From Algoriphagus zhangzhouensis (lineage in GTDB: Bacteria; Bacteroidota; Bacteroidia; Cytophagales; Cyclobacteriaceae): a stretch of 64,000 bases of DNA. Made by a program: the position numbers and the translations under genes. Location: positions 496,001 through 560,000 of the forward strand of contig NZ_FRXN01000001.1 in the NCBI RefSeq assembly GCF_900148515.1, written 5' to 3'. This document shows, piece after piece, positions 38,001 through 45,782 of this stretch; positions within the stretch are counted from its first letter, which is position 1, and the number at the start of each line of letters is the position of its first letter. The notes below the pieces were generated by a model. The model did no database searches. It saw nothing but the letters and a program-made list of their open reading frames with translations, and was not told the DNA's origin.

Positions 38001-38220
38001 TAATAATCTATTGGCGCAGGCAGGGATTCAGATCAGTGAGATTGTTGAGAAATTGACTATTAGAGACTGGAAACGTAATATAGATATTCAAAATAGGATG
38101 GAAAATGAGATTGAAGATTATCTAATTGATCATAGAAAAGCTCTAGGAATTGAAATCACCTTCGATGAAATAGATGAAATACTTTCCAAGTGTTTGAAAG
38201 TGGCTAAAAATAACTACTAA
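35098..38220 (+). CDS. hsdR: Type I restriction-modification endonuclease subunit HsdR
   Basis: A 1040-residue motor-nuclease. The N-terminal nuclease domain has the PD-(D/E)XK core RRPDIVLFVNGIPFVLLENKR (Asp, Glu, Lys visible, about residues 147-166). The SF2 translocase has Walker A TQGSGKSLTM (about 313), DEAH-like VDESHRGQYG (about 411) and TGFDAPRNT with QAIARVNR near the end. Length is typical. It would cut DNA lacking the methylation after translocation. The stop and the next start share one base. Confidence 0.95.
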   Translation: MTNYTEWTDSQNPALILLRKLGWQYLTPKQCEQERGGILSNVVLEQILEKQLLKINEFDYKGKVYDFSQSSLQSAINALKNVPDEGLVRTNEQIYDLLTLGKSFTENIQGDQKAFTLKYIDWENVNNNVYHVTDEYVVEGVKSTRRPDIVLFVNGIPFVLLENKRRDKNESIEEGISQHIRNQRKDQGAPRIFHYAQLLLAVQPNLVKYGVTGTPLKFWSVWKEDNQKQTEKTLKSKAYDTEPESRLATQQDQSIVSLCDPARVMELVYKFIVFDGPQKKIARYQQYFAVKESLNRIKQTDESGVRKGGVIWHTQGSGKSLTMVMLSKSIALEESIKDPRIILVTDRISLDKQIYKTFLNCGKNVKKAKSGNDLIELLKDKGNENITSILDKFQTALKRKDFKDYSKNLFVLVDESHRGQYGSAHAKMKSMLPNASYIGFTGTPLLKSEKSTARKFGGFIHKYTIDQAVADEAVLPLLYEGRSAKLSVNRQQLDKGFERLAAPLSEEAQKDLKKKFATISKIYDSEQVVEEIAFDISKHFCENWQGTGFKAQLAVPKIDTAIRYQQYFENQTNPALRINSRVVFTPPDSRSDYEDVWKEASSEAKKYWNSLMDKFRGQEEYETDSVDRFKDESNQVELIIVISKLLTGFDAPRNTVLYLAKPLVEHNLLQAIARVNRLFEGKEFGYIIDYVGILGKLDEALTQYSAFEGYEEEDLKGTVVDILTEIRKVPSRLADLWEIFKGISKKDLEAMERYLGPKDIRDSFYQKLSVFARVLQVALSSDEFYKEYNDNEIQEFKNELKFFQKMKTSVQNRYAEVVSYKEYEPRVRKLLDTYVGADYVEKMTEEVNIFDQAMVNEALAVYGKTPASKADMIAHQMKKVITENMEKDEAFYKKFSELIEDTIKAFREGRIDEKEYLERILRNRNDLQTGHQEGLPKILSDKTEARAFYGALTEVLGISHEKEELKNINNLLAQAGIQISEIVEKLTIRDWKRNIDIQNRMENEIEDYLIDHRKALGIEITFDEIDEILSKCLKVAKNNY

Positions 38221-38927
38221 TGCGATCAGAAGTAGCATACGGAAACACCTTATTGTCATTTTCAATTGAACGTTCTGATCGTAAATTATTATCCATAGAA
38301 GTTAACCCAGATTTATCTATAAACGTAATTGCACCACATGCGGTAGAAATCACAGCTATTGAGGAAAAAGTATTAAAGCGGGCAAAATGGATAATCAAGC
38401 AACAGCAATTCTTTGAGCAATTTTTACCAAGGACTCCCGAGCGAGAGTATGTATCTGGAGAGACCCACTTTTACCTTGGGAGAAAATACCTCCTGAGAAT
38501 CAGACTCTCTGAAGAAAACATGGTTAAGCTTAAAGGAGGGGAGTTAATAGTACATATCAAAGAGTTAAAAAACACCTCAATGATTAAAGTCCTTTTGAAT
38601 GTATGGTATTATAACCATGCAAAAAGAATATTTGAAAATTGCGTAAAAGAATCCATTAAAGAATTTACCAGGTATGATATAATAGAGAATCCTCCAATAA
38701 CTATTAAAAGAATGAACAAACGTTGGGGAAGTTGCACTCCTAAAGGAAGAATTGTTCTGAACCCAGAACTGATTAAAACACCTTTAATGTGTGTGAAATA
38801 TGTTATTATTCATGAATTATGTCATCTAGTACATCCAAATCATAGTAAGGAATTTTACGAGTTACAAGTTAGGATGATGCCGAATTGGGAAAAATGGAAA
38901 TTAAAACTTGAAAAGTCTTTGATTTAA
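38220..38927 (+). CDS. YgjP/DUF45-type zinc metalloprotease
   Basis: A 235-residue protein whose ATG shares its first base with the HsdR stop codon, so it is the last gene of the operon. The C-terminal half has the zinc motif HELCHLVHPNHSKEF (HExxH plus a third His), and the upstream MNKRWGSCTPKGRIVLNPELI segment is diagnostic for YgjP. These proteins sit beside hsdR in many type I systems, where they have been suggested to act as accessory factors, but their role is not established. No signal peptide. A possible processor or toxin-like protease for this system. Confidence 0.9.
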   Translation: MRSEVAYGNTLLSFSIERSDRKLLSIEVNPDLSINVIAPHAVEITAIEEKVLKRAKWIIKQQQFFEQFLPRTPEREYVSGETHFYLGRKYLLRIRLSEENMVKLKGGELIVHIKELKNTSMIKVLLNVWYYNHAKRIFENCVKESIKEFTRYDIIENPPITIKRMNKRWGSCTPKGRIVLNPELIKTPLMCVKYVIIHELCHLVHPNHSKEFYELQVRMMPNWEKWKLKLEKSLI

Positions 38928-38967
38928 CCTGTCTAGTCTACATTAGCCGAATGAGGGGTTTAAGTAA

Positions 38968-39019
38968 GGCGGAATTACAAATTATGACTTTCACTTTATT
39001 CAGAATTTGTAATTCCACC
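38968..39019. repeat. Inverted repeat at the right border of the restriction operon
   Basis: GGAATTACAAATT (38971-38983) and AATTTGTAATTCC (39004-39016) are perfect 13-bp complements around a 20-base loop; allowing one mismatch the stem extends to 16 bp. It has no U-run and lies between the YgjP gene and mnmE. It could be a small mobile-element remnant marking the edge of the island. Confidence 0.5.
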
Positions 39020-39052
39020 ATCTGATATAATCATGTCGCTTTTTAAGCTTGC

Positions 39053-40435
39053 TTACTTCCCGATACAAAACTTCGAAAATATATTAGCCAACAAATCATC
39101 TGTAGTAATCTCCCCGGTGATTTCTCCTAAGAAATGAAGGGATCTGCGGATATCCATAGCCAAGAAATCATTGGTTACTTCATTGTCCAATCCACCCAAT
39201 ACATCCAAAAGTGACTCTCTAGTTTTGGTCAAAGAATCGTAATGACGGATGTTGGTTACAACCGTATTTCCAGTTTTAAATTTATCCAGATTTACCAATT
39301 CTAGGATCTTTGCCTTCAATCCCTCTAGGTTATCCTTATTGCCTGCAGAGATAAAAATTGTATCAGGATGTTTCTCTTTTAATTCATTTATTAACAATGA
39401 ATTAGCCTTGTCAATCTTATTTGCAACTTTAACAAATGGAACTCCCAAATTTTCCAGCTTATTGATATCTCGATTAATCTCCACTAGGTCCGTATCACCC
39501 AAATCAAATAGGTATAGAATCAAGGAAGCTGTTTTCATTTTTTCCTGAGTTCTGCTTACTCCAATGGCCTCAATGGTGTCAGTTGTTTCTCTCAGACCAG
39601 CTGTGTCTATAAATCGGAAAATAACTCCTCCGATATTGATTTCATCTTCAATAAAATCACGGGTAGTTCCGGCGATATCTGAAACGATCGCTTTCTCCTC
39701 ATTGAGCAAAGCATTCAATAGGGTAGACTTCCCGGCATTTGGTTTTCCTGCGATTACAGTAGGAACACCATTTTTGATCACATTCCCCAAATCAAAACTT
39801 AGGATCAATTCCTCGACAACTCTCAATAGCCTTTCTACCAAAGCTCGAAGGTCATCACGGCTGGCAAACTCCACATCTTCTTCTGTGAAATCCAGCTCGA
39901 GTTCAATCATTGAAGCAAAATGGATCAATTGAGTCCTTAGCTCCTGAATTTCAGAAGAGAATCCTCCACGCATTTGATTCAAAGCGGCACTGTGGGAAGC
40001 TTCAGAATCAGCATGGATCAAATCGGCCACAGCTTCAGCTTGGGCCAGATCGAATTGACCATTTAGGAATGCTCGTTGTGTAAATTCTCCTGGTTTAGCC
40101 GGTCGAACTCCCTTTTTGACAAAAAGTCGAATGACCTGATTGATTATATAGGAGGAGCCATGTGTAGAGATTTCTACTACATTTTCCTTGGTAAATGACT
40201 TTGGGGTGACAAATAATGAAACCAATACCTCGTCAATGATCTTTTCACCATCTCGGATGGTTCCAAAATGAATGGTATGAGAAGGCTGTTTTTCTAAGTC
40301 TTTTCCATAAAAAACCTCATTGACGATTTTTATGGCATTTTTCCCGGAAAGTCTAATGACAGCAATGGCGCCAACACCTTGTGGGGTTGCCAATGCAATG
40401 ATGGTGTCTTCGCGTTCGGCGAGAGAGAAACTCAT
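39053..40435 (-). CDS. mnmE: tRNA modification GTPase MnmE
   Basis: A 460-residue GTPase. It has the N-terminal folate-binding domain ([41 protein letters not shown]), a G domain with P-loop [26 protein letters not shown] and NKID, and the C-terminal FCIGK. With MnmG it makes the xm5U34 modification of tRNA. Length is normal. It overlaps the upstream thioredoxin-fold gene by 4 bases on the minus strand. In many bacteria mnmE is found near the replication origin. Confidence 0.97.
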   Translation of the reverse strand: MSFSLAEREDTIIALATPQGVGAIAVIRLSGKNAIKIVNEVFYGKDLEKQPSHTIHFGTIRDGEKIIDEVLVSLFVTPKSFTKENVVEISTHGSSYIINQVIRLFVKKGVRPAKPGEFTQRAFLNGQFDLAQAEAVADLIHADSEASHSAALNQMRGGFSSEIQELRTQLIHFASMIELELDFTEEDVEFASRDDLRALVERLLRVVEELILSFDLGNVIKNGVPTVIAGKPNAGKSTLLNALLNEEKAIVSDIAGTTRDFIEDEINIGGVIFRFIDTAGLRETTDTIEAIGVSRTQEKMKTASLILYLFDLGDTDLVEINRDINKLENLGVPFVKVANKIDKANSLLINELKEKHPDTIFISAGNKDNLEGLKAKILELVNLDKFKTGNTVVTNIRHYDSLTKTRESLLDVLGGLDNEVTNDFLAMDIRRSLHFLGEITGEITTDDLLANIFSKFCIGK

Positions 40436-40887
40436 GGCTTAATTCTAAATGCTTTTTCAATTAACTCGTTCAGGCCTTCCATAAATTGGTCTGGAGTTCT
40501 GTAGCCCGGAAGTTGGGCAATATTTTTCATGCTGGGTTCGATTACCACAAAGTTAGGGTAGGAGCGAACTCTCATAGCAGCAGCCATTTGTGCTTCTGAG
40601 AACTCCTCTCCACCAAATTCAAAAGTTCTTTGGGAATCTTCCGCATTTAATTTTACTGCATGAAAATTTTCATTGATATATGCGATAACCTTCGGGTCAG
40701 TGAAGGTCTCTTTGTCCATTTTTTTACACCAGCCACACCAATCCGTATAAACGTCTACAATGAACATTTTTGGATTGCTTTCATTGGCAGCTACAGCGTC
40801 TTCAAATTTCATCCATTCGATTTTTTCTTGGGAAAAAGCGAATGTTGATGCAAATACGAAGGCAAATAGAAAGATTATTTTTTTCAT
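40432..40887 (-). CDS. Secreted thioredoxin-fold protein (CGWC)
   Basis: A 151-residue protein if started at MKKIIFLF; an upstream ATG gives four extra residues. A signal peptide ending in AFAFSQ is followed by a thioredoxin-like domain with the redox motif CGWCK in [18 protein letters not shown] and the cis-proline region YPNFVVI. Similar small Bacteroidota proteins act as periplasmic thioredoxins. It overlaps mnmE by 4 bases, and its start lies 12 bases from the end of the metal permease gene. The link to mnmE is probably only transcriptional. Confidence 0.85.
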   Translation of the reverse strand: MKKIIFLFAFVFASTFAFSQEKIEWMKFEDAVAANESNPKMFIVDVYTDWCGWCKKMDKETFTDPKVIAYINENFHAVKLNAEDSQRTFEFGGEEFSEAQMAAAMRVRSYPNFVVIEPSMKNIAQLPGYRTPDQFMEGLNELIEKAFRIKP

Positions 40888-40899
40888 GGGTGTCTTCAT

Positions 40900-41799
40900 T
40901 CAAGAATTGAACGCTTCCTGGTTAGATTGGGTTCCAAGTCGAAATTTAAACTTTTTACTGGTCAAAACAGCAGAAATCAGAAATACAGCTCCGCCAACTG
41001 TCACCATCATCCCAGCAATAGATGAATCTGCCCAAAAGGCGAGATAGTATCCCAAAACTGAAATTCCAATTCCAATTCCAATGGTCAGTTTTATAAGAGA
41101 TTTGATGTCTTTGGTCCAAAGGAAAGCAGTTGCTGGCGGTACGACCAATAATGCAACTACCAAAATCGCACCAACCGCATCGAAGCTACTTACTGTCGTA
41201 TAGGATACCATACTCATCAAGGCTAAGTTGATTGCACCGGCAGGAATTCCCATTACCATCCCAAATCCCTCATCAAAACTGGTTAGTTTTAATTCTTTGA
41301 ATAATAAGAAGATGAAAGAACCTACCAAAAGTAGATTGAGAAGAGCTAGCCAGATAATTCTGGGGCCCATACTAAAACCGGAATCTGTGATCCAAAGGTC
41401 GATTGGGAGATAGGCGATTTCCCCATAAAGGACACATTCCTGATCCAGATCGACTTTGTAGGCTAGTAAATTGATCAGGATAATTCCGATTGCAAATAGG
41501 AGGGTAAAGGTGATTCCAATAGATGCATCTAATTGGACTTTTGCCTTTTTCCGAAGAAAGTCTATTATCAAAGTCGCCAGTATTCCCAGTAGTCCAGCTC
41601 CAACGATTACTTCAACACCTCTTTGGCTTCCCGAGATAAAATAACCGATGACGATACCCGGAAGCACGGCATGAGAAATGGCATCACCAGTCATGGACAT
41701 TTTGCGGAGCATCATAAATACTCCCAAAAGTCCACAGGAAATTGCGATCAGGGATGCTGTGGAAATGATAAGAAAGGCGTTTTGATCAAATGTTATCAT
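40900..41799 (-). CDS. Metal ABC transporter permease (MntC/ZnuB type)
   Basis: A 299-residue membrane permease with about eight TM helices. The family motif MTGDAISHAVLPGIVIGYF is near the start, and GAILVVALLVVPPATAFLW is the usual cytoplasmic-loop region. It belongs to the manganese/zinc/iron ABC-3 group. It overlaps the second permease by 14 bases; the pair probably forms a heterodimer. No regulatory domain is attached here, in contrast to its neighbour. Specificity (Mn, Zn or Fe) cannot be told from the sequence. Confidence 0.9.
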   Translation of the reverse strand: MITFDQNAFLIISTASLIAISCGLLGVFMMLRKMSMTGDAISHAVLPGIVIGYFISGSQRGVEVIVGAGLLGILATLIIDFLRKKAKVQLDASIGITFTLLFAIGIILINLLAYKVDLDQECVLYGEIAYLPIDLWITDSGFSMGPRIIWLALLNLLLVGSFIFLLFKELKLTSFDEGFGMVMGIPAGAINLALMSMVSYTTVSSFDAVGAILVVALLVVPPATAFLWTKDIKSLIKLTIGIGIGISVLGYYLAFWADSSIAGMMVTVGGAVFLISAVLTSKKFKFRLGTQSNQEAFNS

Positions 41800-43078
41800 T
41801 GTCTCTTGGGATATTTTCCTGATGTGGATCTAGTTTTGGATATTTCAGACGGTTGTCCAATAAAGCTTCAAGTTCTGGTGTAATTAAATGTTCCAGTTTC
41901 TCTGCTGAATCATGGACATGATCTGGGGCAATATTCATGTATTCATTCAAGTAGGATTCCCATAATCTATGAAGTCTAACGATTCGTTTTGCTTCAGTTT
42001 TTCCAGATTCTGATAATTCTATAAGTCCTTGAATATTATTTAATTGATTGTTTCTTAGTAAATAAGAAATTGATCCTAAAGTCTCTTTTTTATGGTGAGG
42101 ATAAAGACCCAATAATTCATCCTTCGAAAGTCCTTTTTTTCCTTCTTCTGTAGCTTTAAATAGACTTTTCAAAACGTGGTCTCGATGGGTTTTTCGTAGG
42201 TATTTCCTTCTTGAAATATATCGGAACAAGATTCCTTTTTTCGGTGCGAATAAAAAGGAGATTAATGCCAATGCTGAAAGTGAGACTACGACCCAAGGCC
42301 CTGTTGGCATTTTAGGAATGACAAAAGAAATGTAGGTTCCCGTAATACCAGAAATCACAGCAAAAAGTCCTGCCAGTATCAATAGGGTAGAGAGGCGGTC
42401 GGTCCAAAATCTTGCTGCAGCTCCCGGTGTGATTAATAGAGCCGCCATTAATACTACTCCAATGGCTTGAATTCCGATAACCACAGAAAGAATCATCAGG
42501 ATATTAAATACCAATCGGATAAAATCCATGGGATAGCCAATCGCCCTACCAAATTCTTGGTTGAAAACCAGAAGGCTGAATTCTTTCATCATCAGGCTTA
42601 AGGATAATATGATGATTAAGGAAAGTCCTCCATAAACCCAGAGGTCTTCTTCCAGAATTCCGATTGCATTTCCAAAAATAAACTGGTTCAATCCGGCCAT
42701 TTCAGGGTTTCCAGTCTTTTGAATTATGGTCAATAAAACAATTCCAAACCCAAAAAAGGTGGAAAGGACAGTTGCAATGATTGAATCCTCACTCAGTTTG
42801 GTGTTTGATTTCAGCCAAGAGGTCAAGAAAGTAGCTGCAGACCCAGATATGATTGCACCTCCTACAATGTAATATGGGTTCTTTTCTCCGGCCAAAAGAA
42901 ATCCCAAACAAATCCCCGGGAGGACAGAGTGGGAGATGGCATCGCCAAGGAGTGCTTTGTTGTCCAAAAAGCTAAATGTGCCAACATAGGCAGATCCAAT
43001 TCCAAGGATAGTGATCCCTAAAACAATAAAGGCGATAGAAGAGTCCTGAAAAGAAAAGAAGTATAAGAAATCTTCCAT
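41786..43078 (-). CDS. Metal ABC transporter permease fused to DtxR-like domain
   Basis: A 430-residue protein. The first 290 residues are an ABC-3 permease (LLGDAISHSVLPGICLGFLL, VLMAALLITPGAAARFW). The last about 130 residues form a DtxR/MntR-type dimerisation and metal-binding domain: HRLWESYLNEYM and SAEKLEHLITPELEALLDNRLKYPKLDPHQ closely resemble the same region in the separate regulator encoded three genes away (HRLWEVFL, VAEELEHIQSPLL, LNYPKFDPHG). The metal ligands (His, Glu, Glu, His) appear kept. It may bind the metal on the cytoplasmic side and tune transport. A 14-base overlap couples it to the downstream permease gene. Confidence 0.85.
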   Translation of the reverse strand: MEDFLYFFSFQDSSIAFIVLGITILGIGSAYVGTFSFLDNKALLGDAISHSVLPGICLGFLLAGEKNPYYIVGGAIISGSAATFLTSWLKSNTKLSEDSIIATVLSTFFGFGIVLLTIIQKTGNPEMAGLNQFIFGNAIGILEEDLWVYGGLSLIIILSLSLMMKEFSLLVFNQEFGRAIGYPMDFIRLVFNILMILSVVIGIQAIGVVLMAALLITPGAAARFWTDRLSTLLILAGLFAVISGITGTYISFVIPKMPTGPWVVVSLSALALISFLFAPKKGILFRYISRRKYLRKTHRDHVLKSLFKATEEGKKGLSKDELLGLYPHHKKETLGSISYLLRNNQLNNIQGLIELSESGKTEAKRIVRLHRLWESYLNEYMNIAPDHVHDSAEKLEHLITPELEALLDNRLKYPKLDPHQENIPRDNDNI

Positions 43079-43079
43079 A

Positions 43080-43868
43080 TCAATTCTTTAATGGGTTAAA
43101 CTCTTGTTGGCGGATTATCTCTGTAACCTTGCTCAAAAGGTTTAACTTTCCACCGTAAGTTTTTCTGAGTAAATCCTCATTGACTACATCTGATTTTGGA
43201 CCAGAGGCAACCAAATGGAGATTTAACATGATGATCCATTCGAAGTATGTCATGGCCGAATGAATATCATGGTGCACAACTATGACGGTTTTCCCTTCCT
43301 TCGTCATTTCCTGAAGTAATTGGAAAATGGCAGTTTCTGTAGCCATATCTACTCCGGCAAAAGGCTCGTCCATCAAATACAAATCAGCTTCTTGTGCAAG
43401 TGCTCTTGCAATAAAAACCCGCTGCTGCTGTCCACCTGAAAGTTCCGAAATCTGCCTTTTGGCAAAAGCGGTCATTCCGACTTTCTCAAGACAGTTAAAG
43501 GCTAGATCCTTCTCTTTTTTACCGGGTCTTTTAAAAAGTCCCAATCTGCCATAGGTTCCCATCATTACCACATCCAAAACCGAAGCAGGAAAATTCCAAT
43601 CGACTGACTCCCGCTGGGGGACATAGCTGATTCGATTTCTAACCTGATCCAGATCTTTATTGAAAATCTTGACATAACCACCTGTTGGTTCTACCAATCC
43701 CATGATGGCTTTAATCAGTGTGGATTTTCCAGCACCATTTGGTCCCAGGATTCCGATAAGTTTTCCTTCCGGTAAACTAAAATCAATATTCCATAATACT
43801 GGAGATTGATCGTAGCTGACTGTCAAATCATGTATTTCCAATAAGGGGTTTTCTATTTGTTTAATCAT
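43080..43868 (-). CDS. Metal ABC transporter ATP-binding protein
   Basis: A 262-residue ABC ATPase. Walker A is GPNGAGKSTL, the Q-loop lies in YVPQRESVDWNFP (a pattern typical of Mn/Zn ABC proteins), the signature is LSGGQQQR and Walker B is LYLMDEPFAGVD, followed by the His switch VHHDIH. It powers the two permeases encoded directly downstream. The start overlaps the substrate-binding-protein gene by 4 bases, and there is 1 base to the permease gene. It is of normal length. Confidence 0.95.
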   Translation of the reverse strand: MIKQIENPLLEIHDLTVSYDQSPVLWNIDFSLPEGKLIGILGPNGAGKSTLIKAIMGLVEPTGGYVKIFNKDLDQVRNRISYVPQRESVDWNFPASVLDVVMMGTYGRLGLFKRPGKKEKDLAFNCLEKVGMTAFAKRQISELSGGQQQRVFIARALAQEADLYLMDEPFAGVDMATETAIFQLLQEMTKEGKTVIVVHHDIHSAMTYFEWIIMLNLHLVASGPKSDVVNEDLLRKTYGGKLNLLSKVTEIIRQQEFNPLKN

Positions 43869-44779
43869 GGTTGAAGGCTTTCAAATATGGTTTTGAGATT
43901 GGTTTCTACCATTCCAATATAGGTTCCGGCTGGGGTGTTGGGGCTATCCAGACTGTCTGTATATAGCGGTCCCGCCAATTTGATGGTATGGCCTGCATTT
44001 GCACAACCTGCTACAACTGCAGTGATTGCTTTGGGGGAAATGGTTTGCTCCGCAAATACCGCATGGATATTTCTTTCGATAATAAATTGAATCAAGCCTG
44101 TAAGATCTCTCAATCCGGGTTCGCTCAAAGTAGAAAGTCCTTGGAGGCCTTTTACCTCGATATGATAGGCTTTTCCAAAATAGGCGAAAGCATCGTGTGC
44201 GGTTATAAGGGCTTGTTGGCTTTCGGTTAGTTGTTTTGTTTTTTGTTGAACTTCTAGGTTGAGTTCATCCAATTGTTTCTGATAGGATTTGGAAAGCTCT
44301 TGGGTTTTATCTGTCCATTCAGGTTTCCATTTGATAATTTCATCTGAAGCATGCTGCATGGCAAGCTTCCAAAGATTGACATCAAACCAAATGTGCGGAT
44401 CAACGCTGTGGGCTTCGGGGCCTGCTCTTAATAACAAAGAATCGGGGATGGATTCTGAGACATTGATCAAGTCTTTGCTGAAAGCCAACTTTTCAAAAAT
44501 CTCAGTCATTTTTCCTTCCAGGTACAAACCGTGATAAATCACCAAGTCTGCATTTTCCAATAAATCCAAATCTCGAACGGAAGCCTTGTAAAGGTGAGGG
44601 TCAACTCCAGCAGGCATAAGAGAAATAACTCTGGCTTGGTCACCTACTAAGTTCCGGATTCCATCCGCTAGGATAGAGGTGGTGGCCACAATTGTCACCT
44701 TTCCATTATCCTCTTCCGATTGGAAACGACAGGAGGAAAATCCTAAAAAAATGAGTCCTACGAAAAACCAATTTCTCAT
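43865..44779 (-). CDS. Metal-binding lipoprotein, ABC transporter solute-binding subunit
   Basis: A 304-residue cluster-9 solute-binding protein with a lipoprotein signal ending GFSSCRF. The metal ligands are visible: His62 in GVDPHLYKA, His129 in VDPHIWFD, Glu in VFAEQTISP and Asp in PLYTDSLDSP. The TIVATTSILADGIRNL opening is typical. No long His-rich loop, which is common in zinc proteins, so manganese or iron is favoured but not proven. It overlaps the ATPase gene by 4 bases and the regulator gene by 4 bases. Confidence 0.93.
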   Translation of the reverse strand: MRNWFFVGLIFLGFSSCRFQSEEDNGKVTIVATTSILADGIRNLVGDQARVISLMPAGVDPHLYKASVRDLDLLENADLVIYHGLYLEGKMTEIFEKLAFSKDLINVSESIPDSLLLRAGPEAHSVDPHIWFDVNLWKLAMQHASDEIIKWKPEWTDKTQELSKSYQKQLDELNLEVQQKTKQLTESQQALITAHDAFAYFGKAYHIEVKGLQGLSTLSEPGLRDLTGLIQFIIERNIHAVFAEQTISPKAITAVVAGCANAGHTIKLAGPLYTDSLDSPNTPAGTYIGMVETNLKTIFESLQP

Positions 44780-45438
44780 GATTGAATGACTAGAATGTTG
44801 CCGGCTACATCTTTTGACATGAAGATATTTTTCTTGTTGTCAACCAAAATTTCAAGAGATCCATCAAACTCCACTCGGTCCAAAACTTTGATTCTTGCGC
44901 CGATGTAAGCACCCACTTTATCAAGGTATCTCAAGAAGGCCGCTGAGCTATCTTTCACTGCCACGATCTGACCGGTTTGGTCGAGATCCATTTCGTTTAG
45001 AGGGACTCTTGGTCTTGCTCGGACATCTCCATATTCATCTGGAATCGGATCGCCATGCGGATCAAATTTCGGGTAGTTCAAATAGGCGTCTAATCGTTGG
45101 ATGAGTAGGGGGGATTGAATGTGTTCCAACTCCTCTGCAACCTCATGAACTTCGTCCCATGCGAAGTTGAGTTTGTCAACCAAAAAGACCTCCCAGAGTC
45201 TATGTTTTCTGATTGTTTGGAGTGCTCTTTTTTTACCCTCCTCAGTGATATGAACTCCATAATATTTTCTGTATTCGATCACCTCTTTGTCTGAAAGTTT
45301 TCGAAGCATGTCGGAGACAGAAGCAGGCTTGGTTTTCATTTCACCTGCAATGTCATTCGTGCTGACGGATTTGCTACCACCATCTGATAGGTGATAGATC
45401 GCTTTCAAATAATTCTCTTCCGCTGTAGTCAGATTCAT
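44776..45438 (-). CDS. DtxR/MntR family metal-dependent regulator
   Basis: A 220-residue regulator with the N-terminal winged helix (AEENYLKAIYHLSDGG, EMKTKPASVSDMLRKL), the dimerisation/metal-binding domain (HRLWEVFL, VAEELEH) and a C-terminal SH3-like FeoA domain (about 150-220). It heads the metal uptake operon, so it probably represses it when the metal is plentiful. Its stop overlaps the solute-binding-protein start by 4 bases. The spacer in front carries a candidate promoter and inverted repeats. Confidence 0.93.
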   Translation of the reverse strand: MNLTTAEENYLKAIYHLSDGGSKSVSTNDIAGEMKTKPASVSDMLRKLSDKEVIEYRKYYGVHITEEGKKRALQTIRKHRLWEVFLVDKLNFAWDEVHEVAEELEHIQSPLLIQRLDAYLNYPKFDPHGDPIPDEYGDVRARPRVPLNEMDLDQTGQIVAVKDSSAAFLRYLDKVGAYIGARIKVLDRVEFDGSLEILVDNKKNIFMSKDVAGNILVIQS

Positions 45439-45456
45439 GAGTCAATTGTTATAAGG

Positions 45457-45512
45457 CAAATATAAAAATTAAATTAGATTTAGCTAAAAATATATTTATT
45501 ATTATCTAAATC
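45457..45512 (-). promoter_or_regulatory. Candidate promoter and operator of the metal-uptake operon
   Basis: Read on the minus strand, TATATTTG (45464-45457) matches TAnnTTTG and lies just before the regulator gene. Between and beyond the expected promoter parts lie the palindrome TTTAGCTAAA (45479-45488 region) and a 7-bp inverted repeat GATTTAG (45477-45483) / CTAAATC (45506-45512). A metal regulator could bind here. The -33 element is weak. Confidence 0.35.
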
Positions 45513-45515
45513 GGC

Positions 45516-45782
45516 TGTTGATAAGCTAATTTTTAATGTGATTTACGTATTAGGCCTGTCTAAAATAATAATTAGGATAGCAGAAATAAAAATGTAATCA
45601 ATTAAATAATAGGTGTTTATGATGTATTGATTATTGATATTTAGGTTAAAAAATGAAAATCCATAAATGAAAAACGAGTTTCCATTTTATGAAAATGAGT
45701 GTAAAAAGAGCGGGGTAGGTGGATAAGTTTTCCACTTATCCACGCGGGGAGAAAAACAATGTGTGGACTAAAGTGTGGATTA
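45516..45782. other. AT-rich spacer with DnaA-box-like cluster, candidate oriC
   Basis: No gene is present in this spacer between the regulator and the glycosyltransferase. Near-consensus DnaA boxes (TGTGGATAA or its complement) are at 45516-45524 (TGTTGATAA, 8/9), 45718-45726 (GGTGGATAA, 8/9), 45735-45743 (TTATCCACG complement strand, 8/9) and 45774-45782 (TGTGGATTA, 8/9), plus a 7/9 box at 45762-45770. The two middle boxes face each other as a 9-bp stem. The stretch from about 45525 to 45700 is very AT-rich. Confidence 0.45.

Noticed and set aside
25388..38927. BREX or DISARM locus
   Set aside because: No PglZ phosphatase, BrxC or DrmA/DrmB-type genes; the core is a standard HsdM/HsdS/HsdR set.
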